DNA from: Anaerolineaceae bacterium
GTDB taxonomy: Bacteria; Chloroflexota; Anaerolineae; Anaerolineales; Villigracilaceae
Reading direction: 5' to 3'
NCBI GenBank assembly: GCA_009772985.1
Contig: WOUS01000001.1
Span: forward strand, 124,001-188,000
Length of the DNA: 64,000 nucleotides
In this document: positions 36,888 to 45,675 of the stretch, piece after piece
Layout of the letters: every line of letters starts with the position of its first letter
Position numbering within the stretch: position 1 is the stretch's first letter
Translations under genes and position numbers: made by a program
Notes under the pieces: generated by a model
Database searches by the model: none
Seen by the model: only the letters and a program-made list of their open reading frames with translations
What the model was told of the DNA's origin: nothing

Positions 36888-36922
36888 CAGAGAGTAGAGA
36901 GCAGAGAAAAGAGAACAGTAGG
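36888..36922 (+). repeat. Heptamer array CAGAGAG left of the S23-like ORF
   Basis: CAGAGAG, TAGAGAG, CAGAGAA, AAGAGAA, CAGTAGG start 3 bp after the pheS stop. They are the approximate reverse complement of the array at 37386-37413. Confidence 0.82.
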
Positions 36923-36933
36923 AGAACTCGCGA

Positions 36934-37383
36934 ATGAGTGTTCAAGGATTGACGAGGCTGGAGGTCTGGAAGCGCGCGAAAGATTTCGCGCTAAGGATTT
37001 ATCGTGACGTGCTGCCGCTACTTCCGCCCGAAGAAAAGTGGAATTTGAATTCCCAGATCAGGCGCTCATCGTTGAGTATCTCGGCAAATATCGCTGAAGG
37101 CTATGGACGTTTTTACTATCAAGACAATGTCCGTTTTTGTTACATCGCCCGCGGCTCGTTGGAAGAGACCCTGAGTCATCTCGTCTTCTCTTTTGAAGCA
37201 AACTATATTCCTGAAACTCTCTACAAAGAATTATCAACCGAAGGTGACGAGATTGATCGGATGCTCAATGACTACATTGCCTATCTCAAACGCAGTAAGC
37301 AAGGCGCGAACGAACCCGGCTCTGCCCATGCCATCCATGAACTATCTGAATCCTACATAACCGAATCTTCAGAAGAGAGCTGA
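36934..37383 (+). CDS. Four-helix-bundle protein (S23/IVS type)
   Basis: A 149-residue protein of the four-helix-bundle family TIGR02436, once called ribosomal protein S23 because relatives are encoded in 23S rRNA intervening sequences. Motifs are LEVWKRAKDFALRIYRDV, IRRSSLSISANIAEGYGR and the RGSLEETLSHL helix. The function of the family is unknown. It interrupts pheS-pheT, is more AT-rich than both, and is flanked by inverted heptamer arrays, all signs of an inserted cassette. AGGAG lies 10 nt before the ATG. T-box-controlled transcription would read through it to pheT. Confidence 0.88.
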   Translation: MSVQGLTRLEVWKRAKDFALRIYRDVLPLLPPEEKWNLNSQIRRSSLSISANIAEGYGRFYYQDNVRFCYIARGSLEETLSHLVFSFEANYIPETLYKELSTEGDEIDRMLNDYIAYLKRSKQGANEPGSAHAIHELSESYITESSEES

Positions 37384-37385
37384 CA

Positions 37386-37413
37386 CTGTTCTCTAATCTC
37401 TGTTCTCTGATAT
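37386..37413 (+). repeat. Heptamer array CTGTTCT right of the S23-like ORF
   Basis: CTGTTCT, CTAATCT, CTGTTCT, CTGATAT lie between the ORF stop and the pheT ribosome binding site, inverted relative to 36888-36922. Confidence 0.82.
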
Positions 37414-37425
37414 CAAGGAGTTTTT

Positions 37426-39975
37426 ATGAAAGCACCCTTATCCTGGTTGAAAGACTTCGTTGACATTGACCTCTCCATTCCCGAACTGGCGCACCTCCTG
37501 ACCATGGCCGGGATGGAAGTGGAGGAAATCCGCATCCTCGGCCTGCCCATGCCCCAGGCCGGCAGCATGGACGCGCACGTCACCGGCCTGGAATGGGACC
37601 GCGAAAAGATCGTCGTGGCCTCCATCTCGGAGGTGCTGCCGCATCCCAACGCCGACCGGCTGGTGCTGTGCAAACTGTTCGACGGCCAGCAGGAACACGT
37701 TGTGCTGACCGGCGCGCCGAACCTGTTCGAGTTCAAAGGCGTCGGCCCCCTGCCAAAACCGCTGAAAGTTGCGTATGCCAAAGAAGGCGCGCAGATCTAC
37801 GACGGCCATCAGGAGGGACTGGTCCTGACCACTCTCAAGCGCGCCAAGATCCGCGGCGTGGACTCCTACTCGATGGTCTGCTCGGAGAAGGAACTCGGCA
37901 TCTCGGACGAACACGAAGGCATCCTGTTCCTCGAAGACGCCGCCGAAGCCGGGACCCCGCTGGCCGACATTCTGGGCGACGCCGTCCTCGACGTGAAACT
38001 GCTGCCCAGTTACGCCCGCTGCGCGTCCATGCTGGGGCTGGCGCGCGAGATCGCCGCCATGACCGGCAAGCCGCTGAAGCAGCCGGCAGGAGGCAGTCGG
38101 CGGGAGGCAGAGGTTGGTGATTTTGCAGAAATTGAGATTACCAATCCTGAGATGAACCCGCGCTTCGTGCTTGGCCTGATCCAGAACATCGAACTCCGTC
38201 CCAGCCCCGCGTGGGCGCAGCGGCGGCTCAAACTGGCCGGGATGCGCCCCATCAACAACATCGTGGACGCCACCAACTACGCCATGTTGGAACTTGGCGA
38301 ACCGCTGCACGCCTTCGATTACGAAGTGCTCGTAGGGCGAATTGCCAATTCGCCCCACAAGAAAATCAAGATCATCACCCGCACCGCCAAACGCGGCGAA
38401 AAACTCACCACCCTCGACAACGTCGAGCGCACGCTGGACGCCTCCACCGTGCTGGTCTGCGACCAAGCCGGGGCACTCTCGATGGCCGGCGTGATGGGCG
38501 GACTCGAGTCCGAGGTCGGCGAAAAGACCCGCAGCGTCCTGCTCGAAGGCGCGGCCTGGAACTTCATCAACATCCGCCGGACGGCGCGCGCCCACGCCCT
38601 GCCCTCCGAAGCCTCCTACCGCTTCTCGCGCGGCGTCCACCCGGCCATGGCCGAACGCGGCGTCCGCCGCGGGCTGGACCTGATGCAGGCCTGGGCCGGC
38701 GGGACGGTGGCACCCGGCCTGGTGGACAACTACCCGCTCCCGCCGCAAGCCCCGGCCATCGAAATCTCCCCCGCCGACGTGAAGCGCGTGCTGGGCATTG
38801 ACCTGACCATCGCGCAAATCAAGTCCATGCTGGAACGCCTCGACTTTCACTGTACACTGAAAACTGAACACTGTTTACTGGTTACCGCTCCCGACCACCG
38901 GCTCGACATCGGCGAAGGCGTGACCGGCAAGGCTGACCTCGTCGAGGAGATCGCCCGCGTCCACGGCTACGACAACCTCCCCGAAACGCGCATGGCCGAC
39001 GAACTCCCGCTCCAACTGGGCAACCCGGCTCTGGAAAAAGAAGAGCGCGCCCGCGACCTGCTCGTGACCCAGGGCATGCAGGAGATCGTCAGTTACCGCT
39101 TCACCACCCCCGAGCGCGAGTCCCGCCGCCTGCCGCCCGGCGCCCCGCCCGACGACAAACCCTACGTCCGCATCGCCAACCCCATCGCCCCCGACAAGTC
39201 CGTCCTGCGCCACAGCCTCCTCGCCAGCGTGCTGGATGCGGCCGAGCGCAACGCCCGCGTCCGCGAGCGGCTGGCGCTGTTCGAGATCGGCCCGCTCTTC
39301 CTCGCCTCTGAAGGCGGCGGCCTGCCCGACGAACTCCCCCGCCTGGCCATCGTCCTCTCCGGCCCGCGTGCCCTGCCCGGCTGGCAGGAGGCCGACACCG
39401 CCCCGATGGATTTCTACGACCTCAAGGGAATCCTCACCGCACTGCTCGACGGGCTGCGCCTGCCCGAGGTCCGGTTCGAACCGGCAGGTCATCCAAGTTT
39501 TCATCCTGGGAAATGCGCGAAAATTCTGTCGGGTGAAAAGCAGATTGGCATCTTTGGGGAACTGCATCCGCAGGTGCGCGAACGCTACGACTGGCCCGCC
39601 TCGTTCCGGACCCCGGTCCTGGCCGCGGACCTCGACCTGGATACCCTGCTCGGGCTGGTTCCCGCCTTCCGCCAGACCGAGCCTGTGCCAACGCTCCCGC
39701 CCGTGCTCGAAGACCTGGCCGTGGTCGTGGATGAGACCGTCCCCGCCGAGCGCGTGGCCGAACTGATCCGGCAGGCGGGCGGCAAGATTGTCACCGAGGT
39801 GCGCCTGTTCGACGTGTACCGCGGCGAGAAAATCGGCGCCGGGAAGAAGAGCCTGGCCTACAACCTGACCTACCAGGCGGTGACCAAGACCTTCTCCGAC
39901 CGGGATGTGGCCGGGATGCGGGCGCGCATCGTCAAGCGGCTGGAGCAGGAACTCAGCGCGGCGCTGAGGAGTTAA
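37426..39975 (+). CDS. pheT: Phenylalanyl-tRNA synthetase beta subunit
   Basis: An 849-residue subunit with the N-terminal tRNA-binding domain, B3/B4 editing domain (RGVDSYSMVCSEKELG lies before it; EASYRFSRGVHPAMA within), B5 domain and C-terminal anticodon-binding domain (FDVYRGEKIGAGKKSLAYNL). It works with PheS and edits mischarged tyrosine. AAGGAG precedes the ATG. Three repeat insertions are in frame: GGCAGGA heptamers (38085), a GTAGG-type palindrome (38332) and NNNACTG heptamers in the B5 region (38847). Each lies in a loop or linker, so the enzyme is probably functional. Confidence 0.95.
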   Translation: MKAPLSWLKDFVDIDLSIPELAHLLTMAGMEVEEIRILGLPMPQAGSMDAHVTGLEWDREKIVVASISEVLPHPNADRLVLCKLFDGQQEHVVLTGAPNLFEFKGVGPLPKPLKVAYAKEGAQIYDGHQEGLVLTTLKRAKIRGVDSYSMVCSEKELGISDEHEGILFLEDAAEAGTPLADILGDAVLDVKLLPSYARCASMLGLAREIAAMTGKPLKQPAGGSRREAEVGDFAEIEITNPEMNPRFVLGLIQNIELRPSPAWAQRRLKLAGMRPINNIVDATNYAMLELGEPLHAFDYEVLVGRIANSPHKKIKIITRTAKRGEKLTTLDNVERTLDASTVLVCDQAGALSMAGVMGGLESEVGEKTRSVLLEGAAWNFINIRRTARAHALPSEASYRFSRGVHPAMAERGVRRGLDLMQAWAGGTVAPGLVDNYPLPPQAPAIEISPADVKRVLGIDLTIAQIKSMLERLDFHCTLKTEHCLLVTAPDHRLDIGEGVTGKADLVEEIARVHGYDNLPETRMADELPLQLGNPALEKEERARDLLVTQGMQEIVSYRFTTPERESRRLPPGAPPDDKPYVRIANPIAPDKSVLRHSLLASVLDAAERNARVRERLALFEIGPLFLASEGGGLPDELPRLAIVLSGPRALPGWQEADTAPMDFYDLKGILTALLDGLRLPEVRFEPAGHPSFHPGKCAKILSGEKQIGIFGELHPQVRERYDWPASFRTPVLAADLDLDTLLGLVPAFRQTEPVPTLPPVLEDLAVVVDETVPAERVAELIRQAGGKIVTEVRLFDVYRGEKIGAGKKSLAYNLTYQAVTKTFSDRDVAGMRARIVKRLEQELSAALRS
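38085..38112 (+). repeat. Heptamer array GGCAGGA in pheT
   Basis: GGCAGGA, GGCAGTC, GGCGGGA, GGCAGAG, in frame (encoding AGGSRREAE). Confidence 0.7.
38332..38358. repeat. GTAGG-type palindrome in pheT
   Basis: GTAGGGCGAATTG and CAATTCGCCCCAC around one C, in frame (encoding LVGRIANSPHKK). Confidence 0.8.
38847..38882 (+). repeat. Heptamer array NNNACTG in pheT
   Basis: ACTG recurs exactly every 7 bp at 38849, 38856, 38863, 38870 and 38877, in frame. The same word is used at 11299. Confidence 0.85.
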
Positions 39976-40074
39976 CCAACATTCCCCGCTTCGTGAAATT
40001 TCCCCCAAACGCTTGCGTTAAGCGCGCTTCGATTGTATACTGACATCACCGTCAATCATTCAGGAGGATGACCT

Positions 40075-40395
40075 ATGGAAGAGAAGAAACCCAGTAAAAC
40101 CGGCGCCATCATCGGGACCGTCGCGGCTGTCGTGCTGTGCGGCTGCCCGGGTTTGGCAATGTGCCTCGGCGGCGCGGTCATGACGACCGGCCTGGTCCCC
40201 TACGAAACGTCGTATTACTACACTCATTACATTCCGTGGTATTACGGCATGATCACCCTGTGCCTGTCCATCTTCTTCATCGCCATCCCGGTGGTGGTCG
40301 GCGTGCTGACCCTGCGAACGAAGAAGGATAAGGCGCCCGAGGCTCCCCCGGCAGACATTCTGCCTCCCAGCGAGCCGCTCCCGCCGGCTGCATAA
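40075..40395 (+). CDS. Small two-helix membrane protein
   Basis: A 106-residue protein with two hydrophobic segments (GAIIGTVAAVVLCGCPGLAMCL and MITLCLSIFFIAIPVVVGVL) separated by a Tyr-rich loop (YETSYYYTHYIPWYYG), and a Pro-rich acidic cytoplasmic tail. CAGGAGG lies 8 nt before the ATG, and a strong terminator follows. I do not recognise the family; the aromatic extracellular loop is the only distinctive feature. Confidence 0.72.
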   Translation: MEEKKPSKTGAIIGTVAAVVLCGCPGLAMCLGGAVMTTGLVPYETSYYYTHYIPWYYGMITLCLSIFFIAIPVVVGVLTLRTKKDKAPEAPPADILPPSEPLPPAA

Positions 40396-40410
40396 CGGTC
40401 ACAGAAAGCC

Positions 40411-40444
40411 AAACGGCGCATGGAATTCCATGCGCCGTTTTTGT
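40411..40444. terminator. Bidirectional terminator, 30-bp palindrome
   Basis: AAACGGCGCATGGAA is followed by its exact complement and then a T run, between the small membrane protein and the convergent aldo/keto reductase. Confidence 0.88.
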
Positions 40445-40463
40445 TTTCCGTTTTTTGCTTTTT

Positions 40464-41444
40464 TTATTCTCCCGTTTCCGGCTTGTTGCCCAGCGCCTCT
40501 TCGATGCGGGCCATGATTTCCGGAGTGAGTTTCTCGACGACATCCAGGGCTTTCATGTTCTCTTCCACCTGTGCGACCCGGCTGGCTCCGGTGATGACAG
40601 TGCTGACGTTGGGGTTCTTGAGGCACCAGGCGATTGCCATCTGCGCCATGCTGACGCCCAGGTCCGCGGCGATGGGGACAAGTTTCTTTACAGTCTCGAT
40701 CCGCTTTGGGTCGGTGATGGACGGTTTCAGCCACTGGTAGCCTTTCAAGTTGGCGCGGCTGTCGGCGGGAATGCCGTCGTTGTATTTGCCGGTCAACAGC
40801 CCGGAGGCGAGCGGACTCCAGGTGGTGAGACCCAGTCCGAGGTCCGTGTAGAGGCGGGCGTACTCGCGTTCCACTTTTTCGCGCATCAGCATGTTGTACT
40901 GCGGCTGTTCCATGACCGGCTTGTGCAGGTGATGCTTGTCGGCGATCTGCCAGGCTGCCATGATCTCGGCCGCGCTCCACTCGGACGTGCCCCAGTAAAC
41001 GGCTTTGCCGCGCGCGACCATGTCGTGCATCGCCCAGACAGTTTCCTCGATGGGCGTTTCCGGGTCGGCGCGGTGGCAGAAGACCAGGTCCACGTAGTCG
41101 AGTTGCAGACGGCGGAGCGAGCCGTCCATGGCTTCCAGCAGGCGCTTGCGGTTGAGCGTATTCTTCTCGTTCGTACCGTTGTGCAGGCCCCAGTAGAACT
41201 TGGTCGAGACGAGGTAACTGCCGCGCCGCCAGCCGAGTTTTTTCAAGACCGCGCCCATCACGGTTTCGGACTGGCCGCTGGCGTACACTTCGGCATTGTC
41301 GAAGAAGTTGACGCCGGCATCGTAGGCGGCGGCCATACACTCACGCGCCGGCGACTCGTCCATCTGGTTGCCGAAGGTGACCCACGAGCCGAACGAGAGT
41401 TCACTGACTTTCAGGCCGGAACGGCCAAGGCGGCGATATTGCAT
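40464..41444 (-). CDS. Aldo/keto reductase (Kv-beta-like)
   Basis: A 326-residue TIM-barrel reductase. The catalytic tetrad is visible: Asp and Tyr in [11 protein letters not shown] (about 48-58), Lys in VSTKFYWG and His in VFCHRAD. The closing [16 protein letters not shown] motif binds NADPH. It most resembles bacterial relatives of the potassium-channel beta subunit, which reduce small aldehydes such as methylglyoxal. The C-terminal codons overlap a T-rich heptamer-like stretch (40440-40475). Confidence 0.92.
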   Translation of the reverse strand: MQYRRLGRSGLKVSELSFGSWVTFGNQMDESPARECMAAAYDAGVNFFDNAEVYASGQSETVMGAVLKKLGWRRGSYLVSTKFYWGLHNGTNEKNTLNRKRLLEAMDGSLRRLQLDYVDLVFCHRADPETPIEETVWAMHDMVARGKAVYWGTSEWSAAEIMAAWQIADKHHLHKPVMEQPQYNMLMREKVEREYARLYTDLGLGLTTWSPLASGLLTGKYNDGIPADSRANLKGYQWLKPSITDPKRIETVKKLVPIAADLGVSMAQMAIAWCLKNPNVSTVITGASRVAQVEENMKALDVVEKLTPEIMARIEEALGNKPETGE

Positions 41445-41461
41445 CGGGATTCCTTTCCATG

Positions 41462-42196
41462 CTAGGGGGTTGGTACAACGACGACGATGGTCAGACTCAC
41501 TTTGATGTAATACCGGTTGCCCTCGTGGAGCAGGTACGTCGTCCGGTACGTGCCGGGAAGAAGGGGGGGAATAAAGCGCACGGAGATCGTGACGGTCTGG
41601 TTCGGCCCGACGTTCTTGGGCAGGTCAACGACCCAGTCGCCCGGCGCGGAAAACTTGTCGCCCTCATAGTAAACGAAATCCACCTCGTGCTGGTCCCAGA
41701 TTCGATCGGTATCGTTGGAGAAGAGCCAGGTGGCGATGAAATCATCATCCGGCGCGAAGACGGTACCGTTGGCCGGGGTCTGCGAATACACCGTCGCCCC
41801 GTAGACCGGGATGGCGGTTGGCAGCGGCTTGGGCGTATAGTTCTCCGATGGGCGGGATGGCGTGGGAGACAGGTACGGCCGGGTGGCCGACGGCGTGATG
41901 AATGACGGGACATGCACCACGAACGTGACCGTCGGCGAGGGCGTGATGGAGGGCGTGCGCGTGGGCCGCGGCGTTTCCGAGGGACGCGGCGTACGGCTGG
42001 GGATCAGGGTGGCAGTGGGGGAAGGCGCATAGAGCGCCGTCTGGGCGGCGAGCGCGGCGGCAGTCTGCACGATCTCCGTGCCGATCATCTCCGGCGGCAG
42101 GGGCGTGGGCAGCGGCGCGGGAATCAGCGCGCCGCAGCCAGGGAGCACCAACGCGGTAATCAGCAGGACTGCCACCGGCGCAAAATATTTTTTCAA
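41462..42196 (-). CDS. Lipoprotein with NBR1/Ig-like domain
   Basis: A lipoprotein of about 244 residues. I place the start at TTG 42196 because AAAGGAGG lies 6 nt upstream, giving [20 protein letters not shown] and a Cys for lipidation. ATGs at 42214 and 42220 have no ribosome binding site. A long Thr/Ser/Pro linker ([20 protein letters not shown]) precedes a C-terminal Ig-like domain of the NBR1 type common in Chloroflexota ([52 protein letters not shown]). It is predicted to be surface-anchored with a binding role. Confidence 0.8.
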   Translation of the reverse strand: MKKYFAPVAVLLITALVLPGCGALIPAPLPTPLPPEMIGTEIVQTAAALAAQTALYAPSPTATLIPSRTPRPSETPRPTRTPSITPSPTVTFVVHVPSFITPSATRPYLSPTPSRPSENYTPKPLPTAIPVYGATVYSQTPANGTVFAPDDDFIATWLFSNDTDRIWDQHEVDFVYYEGDKFSAPGDWVVDLPKNVGPNQTVTISVRFIPPLLPGTYRTTYLLHEGNRYYIKVSLTIVVVVPTP

Positions 42197-42255
42197 CAGA
42201 CGCCTCCTTTCCATAACCATGAAACCATGACCAGGACCACCGCGGCGGGCCGGAC

Positions 42256-43584
42256 CTACTTCTCCTCGCCGGACCCGATGCCGAGCGGCTTCCACTTGGA
42301 CTCATCCTTCAGCCGGTGCTGGATGCCGTGCCGGTCGTGAACCTCGTCGAAGCCTTCGGGTTTGACGAACATTTTCTCGCCGTCGAGCATGGCGGTCAGG
42401 CCTTCCTGCCCCGGTTCGGGGCGCTTGAGGCCCTTGTATTTAGCCGCCATGGCGGGGGTGTAATCGGTCGGTTCCTCGTAGGCAGCGATGTAACCTTCGA
42501 AGTTGCGCAGGATGATCTTGTGGTCCGACATCGAGAGCAGGTAGTTGGGCATGACCGGGATCTTGCCGCCGCCGCCCGGAGCGTCCACGATGTACTGCGG
42601 CACGGCATACCCGGAGGTATGTCCGCGCAGGCCTTCGAGGATCTCGATGCCCTTGGCCACCGGCGTGCGGAAGTGGCCCGCGCCCTCCACCAGGTCGCAC
42701 TGGTAGAGATAGTACGGGCGGACGCGGATGCGCACCAAATCCTGTACCAGTTGGCGCTGGATGTGGACATTGTCGTTCACGCCCGCCAGCAGCACCGACT
42801 GGTTGCCGAGCGGGATGCCGGCGCGGGACAGTTTGTCGCAGGCCTCGGCCAGTTCTTTGGTGATCTCGTTCGAGTGATTGACGTGAATGTTCAGCCAGAA
42901 GGGATGGAATTTTTGCAGCATCTCACACAGGTCATCGGTGATGCGCTGCGGCATGAAGACCGGGACGCGCGACCCGATGCGGAGGATCTCGATGTGCGGG
43001 ATCTCGCGCAGGCGTGCCAGCAGTTCCTCCAGGATCTTCGGCGCCAGCACGAGCGGATCGCCGCCCGAGAGCAGCACGTCGCGCACCTGGGGCGTGCGTT
43101 TGAGATATTCGATCTGCATGTCGAATTCTTCGCGCTTGAACGTGGCCGCCGGGTCGCCGACGATGCGCGAGCGCGTGCAATAGCGGCAGTACGAGGCGCA
43201 CTGCGTGGTGACGAGCATCAGCACCCGGTCTGGGTAGCGATGCACCAGGCCGGGGACCGGCGAGTGGCGGTCTTCGGCCAGCGAATCTTCCATCATGGCG
43301 GTGAACGGCACCATCTCGCGGTCGGTCGGGATGATCTGTTTGCGCACCGGGTCGTCCGGGTCGTTCGGGTCAATCAGGGAGATGAAGTACGGGGTCACTT
43401 CCACGCGGAACAGGTTGGCCGCGCTGAGAGCTTTGCGCTCCGAGTCGGTCAGTTTGATGACTTTTTCAATTTCCTCCGCCGTGTTCAGGCGGTGGCTTAA
43501 CTGCCAGCGCCAGTCGTTCCACTTTTCGTCGGGAACGTCGGCGAAGACGGGGGCGCGCTTGGAAGGAAACGGTAAAGCGGTCAT
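42256..43584 (-). CDS. kamA: Lysine 2,3-aminomutase
   Basis: A 442-residue radical SAM enzyme with the cluster motif CASYCRYC (Cys about 129, 133, 136). The PLP lysine lies in SMSDHKIILRNFEGY. DVLLSGGDPLVL and VNHSNEITKELAEAC are typical KamA segments. It interconverts L-alpha-lysine and L-beta-lysine, used in lysine fermentation or for the osmolyte N-epsilon-acetyl-beta-lysine; the acetyltransferase AblB is not adjacent. GGAG lies 8 nt before the ATG. EpmB-type proteins are shorter and lack this C-terminal extension. Confidence 0.93.
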   Translation of the reverse strand: MTALPFPSKRAPVFADVPDEKWNDWRWQLSHRLNTAEEIEKVIKLTDSERKALSAANLFRVEVTPYFISLIDPNDPDDPVRKQIIPTDREMVPFTAMMEDSLAEDRHSPVPGLVHRYPDRVLMLVTTQCASYCRYCTRSRIVGDPAATFKREEFDMQIEYLKRTPQVRDVLLSGGDPLVLAPKILEELLARLREIPHIEILRIGSRVPVFMPQRITDDLCEMLQKFHPFWLNIHVNHSNEITKELAEACDKLSRAGIPLGNQSVLLAGVNDNVHIQRQLVQDLVRIRVRPYYLYQCDLVEGAGHFRTPVAKGIEILEGLRGHTSGYAVPQYIVDAPGGGGKIPVMPNYLLSMSDHKIILRNFEGYIAAYEEPTDYTPAMAAKYKGLKRPEPGQEGLTAMLDGEKMFVKPEGFDEVHDRHGIQHRLKDESKWKPLGIGSGEEK

Positions 43585-43769
43585 TTTCTTTCTCCGGGGA
43601 AACGAAAAACGGTAAGGGCGGGATACGCGTCAAAACGCGGGAACAGGTTCGAGGTCCCGCGCCGAGGCGGATCGTGGTCCGGAAGGAAGAAACCGGCGTG
43701 ATCGTTGCGGATGTTCATCACGCCCGCATTGTACGGTCAAACAGGAGGCTGGTCAATACGGAAATTGGA

Positions 43770-43797
43770 GTAGGGCAAGTCTACAGACTTGCCCCAC
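43770..43797. repeat. GTAGG-type palindrome at the SDR stop codon
   Basis: GTAGGGCAAGTCT and AGACTTGCCCCAC around AC. On the minus strand it supplies the last residues (GASL) and the TAG of the SDR gene. Confidence 0.78.
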
Positions 43798-44596
43798 GAC
43801 CCCGCTTCAGCAGCAGCGGCCCGACCCGGTCAATGATCCAGCCGAAGGCCAGTTCGGTCAACGGGACGACCCGCAGCCAGCCGGGGACGTAGATGACGCG
43901 GCGCGGGCGCAGCAGCAGTTTCCAGATGCGCCAGGCCACGTGGCCGGCGGTCACACCGATGTGCTCGGTCGGGACGTGGCCGCCGTTTTCTTTGGCCAGC
44001 GCCGCCTCCCCGAACTCGGTGCGGACCGGACCGGCGCGCACCACGCTGACGTGGACGCGCGTCCCGGTCAGTTCGCGGTGCAGGGCAGTGGTGAAACTAT
44101 CCAGGAAGGATTTGGTCGCGCCGTAGACTGCCACACCCTGGCTGGGGATGCTGCCAGAGATGGAGCCGATATTGATGATGTGGCCGCCATCGCGTTTGCG
44201 CATCCCGGGCAGGAACGACAGGCTGAGTTGCACCACCGCTTCGACGTTCACTTGCAGCATTTCCAGGGCGGTCTTCCACGGCATCCTGTCCCCGTAGCCG
44301 TACCAGCCCAGCCCGGCGTTATTGACCAGCACGTCCGCTTGCCCGAAGCGCGCTTCGATCTCGGTGAAAACCCGCGCCCGGCCGGATTCCTGCGTCAGGT
44401 CGGCGGGGATGGGATGGGCGCGGCCGCCCGCGCGGCGGATCTCGTCCGCCAGCGTTTCCAGCCGGTCAGCCCGGCGCGCCACCAGCGCCACCTGCATCCC
44501 CTCACGCGCCAGCCGTTTGGCAGTGGCCGCGCCGATGCCGGAGGAGGCCCCGGTCACGACGGCGAGTTTGTCTTTCCAGTCTTTGTCTGTGTTCAT
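43781..44596 (-). CDS. Short-chain dehydrogenase/reductase
   Basis: A 271-residue classical SDR: VTGASSGIGAA (cofactor), LVNNAGLG, the catalytic Ser in IINIGSISGS and YGATK (YxxxK). A C-terminal extension with a hydrophobic segment (VPLTELAFGWIIDRVGPLLL) suggests membrane association, as in DltE/YqjQ-like lipid reductases. The start lies in a nonamer repeat, and the stop lies in a palindrome, so both gene ends are made of repeat DNA. It is the last gene of the TetR-epimerase-SDR group. Confidence 0.88.
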   Translation of the reverse strand: MNTDKDWKDKLAVVTGASSGIGAATAKRLAREGMQVALVARRADRLETLADEIRRAGGRAHPIPADLTQESGRARVFTEIEARFGQADVLVNNAGLGWYGYGDRMPWKTALEMLQVNVEAVVQLSLSFLPGMRKRDGGHIINIGSISGSIPSQGVAVYGATKSFLDSFTTALHRELTGTRVHVSVVRAGPVRTEFGEAALAKENGGHVPTEHIGVTAGHVAWRIWKLLLRPRRVIYVPGWLRVVPLTELAFGWIIDRVGPLLLKRGRGASL

Positions 44597-44612
44597 CTGT
44601 GCAATCTGTGGC
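44586..44612 (-). repeat. Nonamer array ATCTGTG
   Basis: TCTGTGTTC, ATCTGTGCA, ATCTGTGGC fill the whole gap between the epimerase stop and the SDR start and continue into the SDR coding sequence (MNTDKD). It resembles the CACAGAT repeats seen widely in bacterial genomes. Confidence 0.75.
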
Positions 44613-45604
44613 TAAATCTCTGCCCGCGCCCGCCGGTTCTCGAAGAACCAGCGCACCGTGTCGGCAATCGTCTCGATGACCGGGCGCGGCTTGAAGCCCA
44701 GTTCGCGCTCGGCTTTCCTGTGGCTGATGTCGGCGTTGCTTTGCAGCACTTCCAGCGAGTAGGGCGTGAAGCGCGGCCTGGCCTTCGTTCGCAAATAATA
44801 CCAGGGCATGAACTTCGCCGCGAACTCGGCCAGCGAGAACGGGATCTTGATGCTGGAAAAGGCCTTGCCGGTCACCTCACGCACCGTCTCCAGCATATAG
44901 CGGACCGAGATCTTGTGCCCGCCGAGAATGTAACTCTCGCCCCGGCGTCCCCGCCCGGCGGCCGCGATCAGGCCGTCGGCCACGTCGCGCACGTCCACGA
45001 AATCGTACGCGCCCTCCACGTAGAACATCGGCTTCGCCTCCGCCGCGCCGCGGATGACCTCGCCCATCTCCGAGCCGCGGAAGTCGTACGGCCCGATGAC
45101 GCCCGTCGGGCAGACGATGACCGCGTCCAGGTCCGCCAGCGCGGCGTGCTGGACCGCGAGGCTGGCCGCGGCTTTCGAGCGGTCGTACTCGCCGTAGGGA
45201 TTGTCCGCGTCGAACCCGAGCGACTCATCCATCTCGGTCCCGTGCGGGGCGCGTGCAATGGCATGGATGGAACTGGTGTACACCAGCCGCCGGACGCGCG
45301 CCCGCCGCGCCGCCTCCAGCACGTTGCGCGTCCCGTCCACGTTCACCTTCCAGACGAACGGGGGTTTCCCTGGCATGATGGAAATGATGCCGGCCAGGTG
45401 ATAGACATTCTCGATGCCCTTCAAGGCGGCCTCCAGTGAAGACGGGTCGAGCACGTCGCCTTCCACCTGCTCGACGGGCAGGCCGCGGATGGAGGTCGTA
45501 TCCTCGCCCTGCCAGACCAGCGCGCGCACTTTTTCGCCGCGTTCCAATAATTTGCGGATGAGGACGTTGCCAATGTGGCCTGTGGCGCCAGTAACTAGAT
45601 TCAT
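44612..45604 (-). CDS. NAD-dependent epimerase/dehydratase family protein
   Basis: A 330-residue extended SDR with VTGATGHIGNVL (about 4-15), the catalytic Ser/Thr in LVYTSSIHA and YDRSK. DFVDVRDVADGLIAA is the usual cofactor-proximal segment. Members of this subgroup act as sugar-nucleotide or sterol/hopanoid-type dehydrogenases; the exact substrate is not readable. It lies between a TetR regulator and a second SDR on the same strand. A CCCTCTCCC repeat fills the gap to the regulator. Confidence 0.88.
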   Translation of the reverse strand: MNLVTGATGHIGNVLIRKLLERGEKVRALVWQGEDTTSIRGLPVEQVEGDVLDPSSLEAALKGIENVYHLAGIISIMPGKPPFVWKVNVDGTRNVLEAARRARVRRLVYTSSIHAIARAPHGTEMDESLGFDADNPYGEYDRSKAAASLAVQHAALADLDAVIVCPTGVIGPYDFRGSEMGEVIRGAAEAKPMFYVEGAYDFVDVRDVADGLIAAAGRGRRGESYILGGHKISVRYMLETVREVTGKAFSSIKIPFSLAEFAAKFMPWYYLRTKARPRFTPYSLEVLQSNADISHRKAERELGFKPRPVIETIADTVRWFFENRRARAEI

Positions 45605-45619
45605 TGAATCTCCTTTTTG

Positions 45620-45675
45620 TCCCCCCTCTCCCACCCCGTTCTTTGGGGCTTGGGAGAGGGGACGGGGGTGAGGGT
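45620..45675. repeat. CCCTCTCCC-type element, copy 2
   Basis: CCCCTCTCCCACCCC and GGGGCTTGGGAGAGGGG, followed by ACGGGGGTGAGGG, between tetR and the epimerase. Confidence 0.8.
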
